DNA of 9,249 bases, taken from NCBI GenBank assembly GCA_002348365.1, contig DEBC01000045.1, positions 1 to 9,249 on the forward strand. The letters run 5' to 3'. Shown in pieces: positions 1 through 5,547 of the stretch (position 1 is the stretch's first letter; every line of letters starts with the position of its first letter). The translations under genes and the position numbers were made by a program. The notes beneath the pieces are model-generated. The model saw only the letters and a program-made list of their open reading frames with translations, made no database searches and was not told where the DNA came from. The DNA comes from Alphaproteobacteria bacterium UBA2966 (GTDB lineage: Bacteria > Pseudomonadota > Alphaproteobacteria > UBA2966).

Positions 1-786
1 ATGTGCTCTTGCTTCGAGCCGACCAAGCTGTTTGTCCACAACCTGAACTACTTCAACCCGTTTATCTCGGGCGATCCGAAGATTATGGGTCCGACCACGC
101 GTCAGATTCATAAGGAATTCGACTATTTCAACACCGTGTTCTCGGACAAGTATAACCAAACCTACATCGCGAACGGTGCGTTCGACGATTACGGCTTGGG
201 CACGAAGTTCCCTTGGACGAAGATGGAAGAGCTCAAGGGCGTTAAGATCGGCGCCGCCGGGCCGAACCTTCCTTGGCTCGACTACGCCGGTGCTTCGAAG
301 GTCCAGACCAACCTGAACGAAGTCTATAATGCGCTGCAGTCCGGCGTGTTTAGCGGTGTCGTGATTTTCCCGGCTCCATATTTCGGGTTCAAGTTCGGTG
401 AAGTAGCGAAGTACTATACGACCATGGGCTGGGGCTCGGTTGTGGCCTACCCGATAACCGTCAACAACGACACCTGGGCTAAGCTGCCTGACTCCGTGAA
501 GAAGATCATCATGGAAGAAACTGACGTCTACAACGTAGCCGTTGAAGACGAAGGCGTTCGCAAGTTTAGCTCCGCTCTCGCCAATCTGAAGAAGCAGGGT
601 GTCACAGTCCGTGACCTCGGCGACGCAGAGCGTGGCAAGATGGCGCGTGCAATCGAGCCTTGGGTCAACCAGAAGGCCAACGAGTACGAGGCGAAGGGCG
701 TTCCGGGCAAGGCCACGTTCAAGCGTCTGATGGAACTCTCCATCAAGAACGGTGCCAAGCCAGTTCACCAGTACGTGATCAAATAA
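1..786 (+). CDS. TRAP transporter substrate-binding protein, DctP family (5' end outside window)
   Basis: This is the C-terminal 261 residues of a periplasmic TRAP-type solute receptor, which captures a small organic acid and hands it to the membrane subunits (not in the window). Family proteins are about 330-380 residues with a signal peptide. Here the frame is open from base 1 with no signal peptide, so the Met at base 1 is probably internal and the true start lies upstream. Visible hallmarks are the LKGVKIG strand (residues 78-84), the GAS.V segment (97-101), the E-x-Y-x-ALQSG-x-x-x-G helix (107-119) and a C-terminal helical region around 159-250. The family usually has Arg in the KIR-like strand near residue 84, and here it is Gly. 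The gene ends in TAA and is followed by a strong terminator. It converges on the HisD-fold gene, so it may feed that pathway but is not co-transcribed with it. The family call is firm; the ligand is unknown. Confidence 0.88.
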   Translation: MCSCFEPTKLFVHNLNYFNPFISGDPKIMGPTTRQIHKEFDYFNTVFSDKYNQTYIANGAFDDYGLGTKFPWTKMEELKGVKIGAAGPNLPWLDYAGASKVQTNLNEVYNALQSGVFSGVVIFPAPYFGFKFGEVAKYYTTMGWGSVVAYPITVNNDTWAKLPDSVKKIIMEETDVYNVAVEDEGVRKFSSALANLKKQGVTVRDLGDAERGKMARAIEPWVNQKANEYEAKGVPGKATFKRLMELSIKNGAKPVHQYVIK

Positions 787-810
787 AGTCCGATCACATC
801 GGATTCGCGA

Positions 811-838
811 AAGGGCGGCCTCCGGGCCGCCCTTTTTT
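811..838 (+). terminator. Rho-independent terminator of the TRAP receptor gene
   Basis: An 8-bp perfect GC stem (813-820 pairing with 825-832) is closed by a TCCG tetraloop of the stable UNCG class. It is followed directly by six T (833-838) and preceded by a short A run. It lies 27 bases after the stop codon of the receptor gene. Confidence 0.93.
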
Positions 839-865
839 GCATGTTGCTCTTATAATCTCGAGCCT

Positions 866-890
866 AAAAAAGGCGGCCCGAAGGCCGCCT
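866..890 (-). terminator. Rho-independent terminator of the leftward HisD-fold/cyclase group
   Basis: Read leftward, an 8-bp perfect stem (890-883 with 878-871) encloses a UUCG tetraloop closed by C-G. It runs into a six-base U tract (871-866, the first U also pairing at the stem base). It lies about 26 bases past the stop of the HisD-fold gene. The arms share the GGCGGCC core with the neighbouring rightward terminator. Confidence 0.92.
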
Positions 891-916
891 CTTACACGTC
901 GCTGATTTTATTCTGC

Positions 917-2230
917 CTATTCTGCGGCATCGTTCGCTCCAATGCCGATATTACGACCGGCATAGCGACGCAGGCGCAGGTCGGCCTGCTCCTTATGCCC
1001 CCAGAAGCGTTCGACCTCGCACAGGCGCGAGCAATAATCGCCGACCACGGCACTCGCTTCTTCGGTAATCTGCTGATATGTGCAGGTCTTCATGAACTTG
1101 CCGACCCACAGGCCGCCGGTGTAGCGCGCCGCGCCCTTGGTCGGGAGCGTGTGGTTGGTGCCTATCACCTTGTCACCGTAGGAAACGTTGGTCTCGGGGC
1201 CGATAAACAACGCACCGAAGTTGGTCATATTGTCGAGGAACCAGCGCGGGTTCTCGGTCAGAATTTCTACATGCTCGTAGGCTAGCCGATCAGCCTCCGC
1301 GCGCATCTCCTCGCGGTCGCCGCACAGGATGATCTGGCCGTAATCCCGCCAAGCCAACGACGCCACATCGGCGGTCGGCAGAATTTTCAACTGCCGCTCG
1401 ATTTCTCCTGGGATAGCCTCAGCCAGTTCGCGTGAGGTGGTAATCACGGCCGCCGGCGAGTTGGGCCCGTGTTCCGCTTGTCCGAGAAGGTCAACAACCA
1501 CCATTTCCACGTCTGCGGTCTCATCGGCAACCACAAGAACCTCGGTTGGTCCAGCGAATAGGTCGATTCCAACCTTACCGTAGAGCTGGCGCTTGGCCTC
1601 GGCCACATAGGCGTTGCCCGGGCCGACCAGCATGTCGCAGGGCGCGATCGTCTCAGTACCAATACCCATGGCCGCTACGGCCTGAACCCCACCGAGACAG
1701 TAAATTTCATCCGCACCGGCAAAATGCATAGCCGCAATGGTTGCGGCATGCGGGCCACCCTCATTCGGAGGCGTGCAAGCAATGACCCGCGGCACGCCCG
1801 CAACCTTGGCGGTCACGATCGACATGTGCGCGGATGCTACCATCGGATACCGCCCGCCCGGCACGTAGCAGCCTACGCTGTTTACCGGAATATTCTTGTG
1901 GCCTAGGGTCACCCCCGGAAGCGTCTCGACCTCGACATCCTGGAGCGCGTCGCGCTGGATTTGCGCGAAGTTGCGGACCTGGGTTTGGGCGAACTTGATA
2001 TCCTCGATCGTCTGCGCCGGCAGCGAACTGATCAGTTCCTGAGTCTGAGCGTCCGAGAGCCGGAAATTATTTGGCGTCCACTTGTCGAACTTCTCCGACA
2101 GCTCACTCACGGCCGCGTCGCCACGCGTCTTCACGTCGCCGAGAATCCCCTCGACGATGCTGCGTACCTTGGCGTCCGCCTCGTCGCTCGCCTCGGAATC
2201 CATCCCCTCTTTCAGGAACTCGATGGCCAT
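917..2230 (-). CDS. Histidinol-dehydrogenase-fold NAD-dependent alcohol dehydrogenase, HpsN-like
   Basis: This 437-residue cytosolic enzyme belongs to the HisD superfamily, which oxidises a primary alcohol through an aldehyde to a carboxylate with two NAD and a Zn ion. Positions matching the Zn ligands and catalytic residues of E. coli HisD are all present with near-identical spacing: Gln251, His254, Glu319-His320, Asp353, His360 and His412. Other family segments are GCYVPGGRYP (120-129), MLVGPGNAYVAEAKRQL (200-216) and DLFAGPTEVL (223-232). The start at 2230 is preceded by a purine-rich site (AGGAAGAG); the frame extends upstream to 2314, but no better ribosome site is visible there. No other his gene is present. 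The neighbours are cyclase-family hydrolases and an SDR, and the motif GTNH.LPT.GAARYTGGLWVGK (residues 357 onward) resembles sulfopropanediol 3-dehydrogenase (HpsN). I therefore infer a catabolic role. True histidinol dehydrogenase is the alternative. It is the last gene of a leftward group, 101 bases after cyclase A. Confidence 0.85.
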   Translation of the reverse strand: MAIEFLKEGMDSEASDEADAKVRSIVEGILGDVKTRGDAAVSELSEKFDKWTPNNFRLSDAQTQELISSLPAQTIEDIKFAQTQVRNFAQIQRDALQDVEVETLPGVTLGHKNIPVNSVGCYVPGGRYPMVASAHMSIVTAKVAGVPRVIACTPPNEGGPHAATIAAMHFAGADEIYCLGGVQAVAAMGIGTETIAPCDMLVGPGNAYVAEAKRQLYGKVGIDLFAGPTEVLVVADETADVEMVVVDLLGQAEHGPNSPAAVITTSRELAEAIPGEIERQLKILPTADVASLAWRDYGQIILCGDREEMRAEADRLAYEHVEILTENPRWFLDNMTNFGALFIGPETNVSYGDKVIGTNHTLPTKGAARYTGGLWVGKFMKTCTYQQITEEASAVVGDYCSRLCEVERFWGHKEQADLRLRRYAGRNIGIGANDAAE

Positions 2231-2252
2231 TTCTCTCTTCCTCGTATGGGTG

Positions 2253-2274
2253 TGTTTTACGGTGTCATAAAACA
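2253..2274 (-). promoter_or_regulatory. AT-rich dyad upstream of the HisD-fold gene
   Basis: TGTTTTA (2253-2259) and TAAAACA (2268-2274) form a perfect 7-bp inverted repeat with an 8-base spacer. It lies just upstream of the ribosome-binding region of the HisD-fold gene. It could be an operator or a weak leader hairpin. No promoter hexamers are convincing beside it. Confidence 0.3.
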
Positions 2275-2331
2275 GAGCGAGCGGCCCCGGCAACCCCGGC
2301 ACCGCCCGTTCCAAACTGTCGAATGCAAATG

Positions 2332-3315
2332 TTACTTGATGGCCTGAGGGTTGATTGGCGAACCGACACCGCGGGTTATCGGTAGCGGCGGGGCGACAAA
2401 CATGAATTCATACACCTTGTCCTCGTCGCAGTCGTTCGCCAAGTCCTTGAGATAGAAGATCTCGCCCATGGTGATACCGATCTGCGGGATCACGATCCAG
2501 TGCCATGGCTGGAAGACGTCATCAGTCTCGTTCGGGATGACCTCGCAACCCCATGTGTCGGCGCAGATCGCGGCGATTTCCATATCGTGCATCCAGTCGC
2601 AGGTGTGGAACGACACTCCGGGCGCATCGCCGCCCGCATATCCGCCCCACTCCCCCGCCGCCAGGCAACGCTCCATGTGCCCCGTGCGGTAGATCACGAA
2701 GTCGCCGCGCTTGATCTCAAGCCCCTGCGCCTTGGCGCAAGCGTCCAGGTCATCGGCATCGATCGCCGTACCGTCGTCGAGTGAATCAACGCCGGCCCAG
2801 CGCGCAATATCGAGCAGTACCCCGCGCCCGACCATCTTATTGCGCATCTTGTGGATCGCGTTCTTCTCGGCACCGTTAGCGCCGACGAGTGTCGCATCGT
2901 AGCCATTCCACATCTTGTCAGAGTTGAAGACATGGCCGAGTGCATCCCACTGGGTGCCGCACTGCAGCGGCAACGACACCGCATCGTCGGCATACTGGCT
3001 CGGATACTTCTTACCGGGGACCGTCTGTTTGCCCTGAACCGCATCCGTTCCCGTGGCGAGCATTGTGTGAATCGGGTTCCAGCGGCCACCGAACAGTCCG
3101 TTCTGCGGTCCATCACCGTCGAAGTTCAGGCCCAACGCAAAGACCTGTCCCTTCTTGACGAGTTTGGCCGCAGCCTTACGCTCCTCGTCGCCCACATAGT
3201 TGATAGTGCCCCATTCGTCATTCGGACCCCACTTTCCCCAATTCTTGTTACGTTCGGACTTCTCCATGATAAGGTCCATTTCGAAGCGGTGTTTCGGATC
3301 GTCGTAACGGTGCAT
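2332..3315 (-). CDS. Cyclase-family (PF04199-type) metal-dependent hydrolase, paralog A
   Basis: This 327-residue cytosolic protein belongs to the cyclase/kynurenine-formamidase-like superfamily, which hydrolyses amide, lactone or related bonds with a bound divalent metal. The signature site is Q118-C-G-T-Q122-W-D124-A-L-G-H128. The classical motif is H-x-G-T-H-x-D-x-x-x-H, so both His that begin the metal site are Gln while Asp and the last His remain. Further conserved elements are GLFGGRWNP (73-81), KMWNGYDATLV (134-144), GRGVLLDIAR (163-172), RGDFVIYRTG (203-212), GGDAPG (228-233) and the C-terminal W-H272...GE285 pair. The start at 3315 has an AAAGGGGA ribosome site about 9 bases upstream; the in-frame extension to 3441 has no such support. 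It follows paralog B by 132 bases and precedes the HisD-fold gene, so all three are probably co-expressed. The substrate is unknown, and the Gln substitutions make transfer of a kynurenine formamidase role unsafe. Confidence 0.88.
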   Translation of the reverse strand: MHRYDDPKHRFEMDLIMEKSERNKNWGKWGPNDEWGTINYVGDEERKAAAKLVKKGQVFALGLNFDGDGPQNGLFGGRWNPIHTMLATGTDAVQGKQTVPGKKYPSQYADDAVSLPLQCGTQWDALGHVFNSDKMWNGYDATLVGANGAEKNAIHKMRNKMVGRGVLLDIARWAGVDSLDDGTAIDADDLDACAKAQGLEIKRGDFVIYRTGHMERCLAAGEWGGYAGGDAPGVSFHTCDWMHDMEIAAICADTWGCEVIPNETDDVFQPWHWIVIPQIGITMGEIFYLKDLANDCDEDKVYEFMFVAPPLPITRGVGSPINPQAIK

Positions 3316-3344
3316 GGCAGCTTTCCCCTTTGAATTTTCGGTGC

Positions 3345-3361
3345 GCCCGTCTTGTACGGGC
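3345..3361 (-). other. Small intercistronic hairpin before cyclase A
   Basis: GCCCGT (3345-3350) and ACGGGC (3356-3361) form a perfect 6-bp stem with a 5-base loop, 30 bases upstream of the cyclase A start and ahead of its ribosome site. There is no T run on either side, so it is not a terminator. It may be an mRNA structural element or chance. Confidence 0.3.
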
Positions 3362-3394
3362 CGAATATTGTTGACAGGACTATAACAAACCGAA

Positions 3395-3423
3395 GGGGCC
3401 ACGCTCCAACGGAACGTGACCCC
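3395..3423 (-). other. Intercistronic hairpin between cyclase B and cyclase A
   Basis: In the leftward transcript, GGGGUCACG (3423-3415) pairs with CGUGGCCCC (3403-3395), giving a 9-bp stem with one G-U pair and an 11-base loop. It starts 25 bases past the cyclase B stop. The tail after it is only moderately U-rich (UUCGGUUUGUU), so it could be a leaky terminator or a 3'-end stabiliser that sets unequal expression of the two paralogs. Confidence 0.45.
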
Positions 3424-3447
3424 CGCAACGCATCTCTCCAATGAAGG

Positions 3448-4464
3448 TTACTTAATCGCCTGCGGGTTGATCGGCGAACCCGTGCCGCGGGTGATAACCA
3501 GCGGCGGGGCGCAAAGGAAGAACTCGTACACGCCATCCTCCGCGCAATCCTCAACGAGCTCCCGCAGATACCAGATCTCGCCATGGACAATCCCGATATG
3601 CGGGATCGTCACCCAGTGCCAAGGCTGATTCAGACCCGGAACGCTCTTATTGGGACGCACCTCTATACCCCAGGTGTCGGAGCAGATGCCGGCGATCTGC
3701 TTCTCGTGAATCCAGTCGACGGTCTCGAAGCCCAGACCCGGCGCATCGCCGCCGCCGTAGCCACCCCATTCGCCCTTGTCCAGGCAATCGGCCATCTGAC
3801 CGGTGTTAAAGATTACGAAGTCGCCCCGACGCACCTCGACGCCCTGCTTCTTAGCCGTATTCTCGAGGTCATGGATCGTGATCTCATAGCCGTCCGCGAG
3901 GCGTTTCTTGCCCTTGTAGCGAGCGACATCCAGTAGCACGCCGCGGCCGACCATCTTGTCGGCAAACTTTTCGATTCCGTTCTTGTGGGCGCCACGGACA
4001 TCCACGAGGGTCGCGTCATATCCGTTCCACATCTTGTCGTCAGTGAAAACGTGCGAGAGCGCATCCCACTGGGTCGCAGCCTGGGTCGGGAGGTTGATGG
4101 CATCGTCGGCATAACGCATCCCGGCGAGCGGCTCCTGAATTCCCTGCACCGCATCCGTGCCGGTAGCGAGCATCTGGTGCATCGGATTCCAGCGACCGCC
4201 AAACAAACCGTTCTGCGGGCCATTTTCGTCGAGGTTAAGGCCGAGGCGGAACACCTTGCCCTTGCGCACCAGCTTTGCCGCGTTGGCGATGTCTTCCGGA
4301 GTGATGTAGTTCAGAACTCCTAGCTCATCGTCCGGGCCCCACTTGCCCCAGTTCGAGAGCTGTTTGCACTTGCGCATCACGTCCGCTTTGGTGAGCAGCT
4401 TCTTGCCCTTGCGCCCGGTGCTTTTCTTCGCGGCTCGTTTGCGTGCGGTTGCTTTTTTGGCCAT
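3448..4464 (-). CDS. Cyclase-family (PF04199-type) metal-dependent hydrolase, paralog B, with basic N-terminal tail
   Basis: This 338-residue paralog of cyclase A matches it over nearly the whole length from NWGKWGP (38-44) to the identical C-terminus GSPINPQAIK. Its signature site is Q128-A-A-T-Q132-W-D134-A-L-S-H138, again with Gln in place of the two usual metal-site His and, unlike A, with Ala in place of the motif Gly. Trp-His283 and GE296 near the C-terminus match A. The start at 4464 is supported by a GAGGGA ribosome site about 6 bases upstream; the next Met (residue 30, base 4377) has no clear site. Residues 2-26 are very basic, with 12 Lys/Arg and AKK/AAKK repeats like histone-H1-type tails, and are absent from A. 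It is the first gene of the leftward group, reading out of the divergent control region shared with the SDR. Hydrolase fold is firm; the reaction is unknown. Confidence 0.87.
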   Translation of the reverse strand: MAKKATARKRAAKKSTGRKGKKLLTKADVMRKCKQLSNWGKWGPDDELGVLNYITPEDIANAAKLVRKGKVFRLGLNLDENGPQNGLFGGRWNPMHQMLATGTDAVQGIQEPLAGMRYADDAINLPTQAATQWDALSHVFTDDKMWNGYDATLVDVRGAHKNGIEKFADKMVGRGVLLDVARYKGKKRLADGYEITIHDLENTAKKQGVEVRRGDFVIFNTGQMADCLDKGEWGGYGGGDAPGLGFETVDWIHEKQIAGICSDTWGIEVRPNKSVPGLNQPWHWVTIPHIGIVHGEIWYLRELVEDCAEDGVYEFFLCAPPLVITRGTGSPINPQAIK

Positions 4465-4514
4465 GTCGGTCCCTCGCCTTTCCCTGATCTCAAAATCCTG
4501 TGCGCCTGCCGGTC

Positions 4515-4543
4515 TTACCTATGGCATCGGGCTCGGTTATGGT
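4515..4543 (+). promoter_or_regulatory. Candidate sigma70-type promoter for the SDR gene
   Basis: TTACCT (4515-4520) and TATGGT (4538-4543) are spaced by 17 bases, giving a predicted RNA start near 4550 and a leader of about 58 bases. Both hexamers are weak matches (3/6 and 4/6). The -10 overlaps the TGGT-N3-ACCA dyad. Confidence 0.3.
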
Positions 4544-4564
4544 CGCACCAATTTCGGAATGCAA
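4536..4564 (-). promoter_or_regulatory. Candidate sigma70-type promoter for the cyclase B/A/HisD-fold group
   Basis: Read leftward, TTGCAT (4564-4559) and CATAAC (4541-4536) are spaced by 17 bases. The matches are 3/6 and 4/6. It overlaps the rightward candidate promoter, and both dyads in this region fall on its elements, as expected if one regulator controls both directions. Confidence 0.3.
4540..4550. promoter_or_regulatory. TGGT-N3-ACCA dyad, candidate GntR/FadR-type operator
   Basis: TGGT-CGC-ACCA is a perfect 4-3-4 inverted repeat. It fits the TnGTnnnACnA pattern known for FadR-subfamily GntR repressors, which often control organic-acid catabolism. It overlaps the -10 of the rightward candidate promoter and the -10/spacer of the leftward one. 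No regulator gene lies in the window, so the assignment is by pattern only. Confidence 0.4.
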
Positions 4565-4575
4565 GCGTGCATTCC
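4556..4575. promoter_or_regulatory. Perfect 8-4-8 inverted repeat, candidate operator
   Basis: GGAATGCA (4556-4563) and TGCATTCC (4568-4575) are exact inverted copies separated by AGCG. The repeat lies 32 bases upstream of the SDR start and covers the -35 of the leftward candidate promoter. A perfect 16-base dyad in a 143-bp divergent region is unlikely to be chance. It could also fold as a hairpin in the SDR leader RNA, but there is no T run to make it a terminator. Confidence 0.5.
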
Positions 4576-4607
4576 TACAGCCACAATCACATCGTGACAG
4601 GAAGAAT

Positions 4608-5390
4608 ATGATGAGTGTTTCCGAGATCGAAGAGACAAAATCACCCTCACAGCGGCTCGACGGTTTGGTCGCCGTTGTGACCGGTGCGGGCCGTGGCCTC
4701 GGGCGAGGCATTGCCCTCGCACTTGCGGATGCCGGGGCGGAACTTGTTCTCGTCAGCCGTACCCAGAGCGATCTCGATGAAGTCGCCAAACGCGTTCAGG
4801 AGATGGGCGGAAGCGCCAGCACGATCGTTTGCGATGTTACCAACGCCGCTCAGGTAACCGAACGGATCGAAGGCCTCGAGCGGATAGACATCCTGATGAA
4901 TAACGCCGGAGCTAATATTCCCGAACCGTTCGTGGACGTCACCGAGGAACATCTCGACTTCCTGCTGAACATTAACGTGAAGTCGATGTTCCTCGTTGCC
5001 CAGGCTGCCGCGCGACGGATGCTGGCCGGTGGACGCGGCGGTTCGATCATCCACATGTCGTCCCAGATGGGCCATGTGGGCTCACCCAACCGCACCAACT
5101 ATTGCGCGACGAAGCATGCGGTCGAAGGCATGAGCAAGGCGATCGCGGCAGAACTCGCGCCCGAGAACATCCGCTCGAACTGTATCGGCCCAACCTTCAT
5201 CGAGACGCCGATGACCAAACCGATGTTCGAGAATCCAGACTTCAGGGAATTCGTGATGGACCGCATCCTTATGGGCAGGCTCGGTAAGATTTCCGACGTG
5301 ACCGGCGCGGTCGTCTTCCTGGCCTCACCCGCCTCGGAACTGATCACCGGCGCGAGCCTGACGATCGATGGCGGCTGGACGGTCGTATAG
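4608..5390 (+). CDS. Classical short-chain dehydrogenase/reductase (SDR)
   Basis: This 260-residue NAD(P)-dependent oxidoreductase has a single Rossmann fold and is probably a cytosolic tetramer, acting on a secondary alcohol or ketone. Visible motifs are the cofactor loop TGAGRGLGRG (25-34), NNAG (98-101), Asn123, catalytic Ser152, Y165-C-A-T-K169 and the C-terminal GASLTIDGGW (248-257). Arg51 after the second strand, with no acidic residue there, hints at NADP preference. AGGAAG at 4599-4604 serves either of two adjacent ATG codons (4608 or 4611); the open frame extends upstream to 4500 without a ribosome site. It is divergent from the cyclase/HisD-fold group and shares their control region, which suggests a linked pathway, perhaps oxidising or epimerising a hydroxyl of the same substrate. 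Overall sequence resembles gluconate 5-dehydrogenase-like SDRs, but SDR substrates cannot be read from sequence. Confidence 0.9.
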   Translation: MMSVSEIEETKSPSQRLDGLVAVVTGAGRGLGRGIALALADAGAELVLVSRTQSDLDEVAKRVQEMGGSASTIVCDVTNAAQVTERIEGLERIDILMNNAGANIPEPFVDVTEEHLDFLLNINVKSMFLVAQAAARRMLAGGRGGSIIHMSSQMGHVGSPNRTNYCATKHAVEGMSKAIAAELAPENIRSNCIGPTFIETPMTKPMFENPDFREFVMDRILMGRLGKISDVTGAVVFLASPASELITGASLTIDGGWTVV

Positions 5391-5512
5391 CTCTCCGGTC
5401 CTTTCACGTGCATTCTTTGCAGATCCCGGCGATGAAGTGTGTGTGTTTTCACGTATCTGTTGCTACCGATTGATCCGGAATTACGGTAATAATTGACCAA
5501 TCCAACGACTAA

Positions 5513-5529
5513 GACTTCCGCTGGAAGTC
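5513..5529 (+). promoter_or_regulatory. 7-bp hairpin/dyad just upstream of the deiodinase-like gene
   Basis: GACTTCC (5513-5519) and GGAAGTC (5523-5529) form a perfect stem with a 3-base loop, ending 5 bases before the AAGGGGGA ribosome site of the next gene. The rest of the 157-bp gap (5391-5547) holds a small ATTAC-G-GTAAT dyad (5480-5490) and no convincing promoter or terminator. Co-transcription with the SDR is therefore possible. The hairpin may be an operator or a translation-affecting leader element. Confidence 0.35.
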
Positions 5530-5547
5530 CGCATAAGGGGGAAAATC

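Noticed and set aside
1..21. Base 1 ATG as the real start of the TRAP receptor
   Set aside because: The protein would lack a signal peptide and about a quarter of the family length, and upstream sequence is not visible. Truncation by the window edge is more likely.
2231..2314. Longer N-terminus for the HisD-fold protein
   Set aside because: The frame is open to 2314, but the extra 28 residues are unlike the family and the start at 2230 has a ribosome site.
2321..2328. Second copy of the GAATGCAA half site from the divergent region
   Set aside because: Only 8 bases match and there is no inverted partner. A chance hit is quite likely in a window this size.
3371..3386. Rightward promoter from TTGACA (3371-3376) with TATAAC
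   Set aside because: TATAAC is only 4 bases after TTGACA, no -10 lies at 16-18 bases, and no rightward gene follows.
3316..3441. Longer N-terminus for cyclase A
   Set aside because: The extension covers the intercistronic hairpins, lacks a ribosome site and has no counterpart in paralog B. AAAGGGGA supports 3315.
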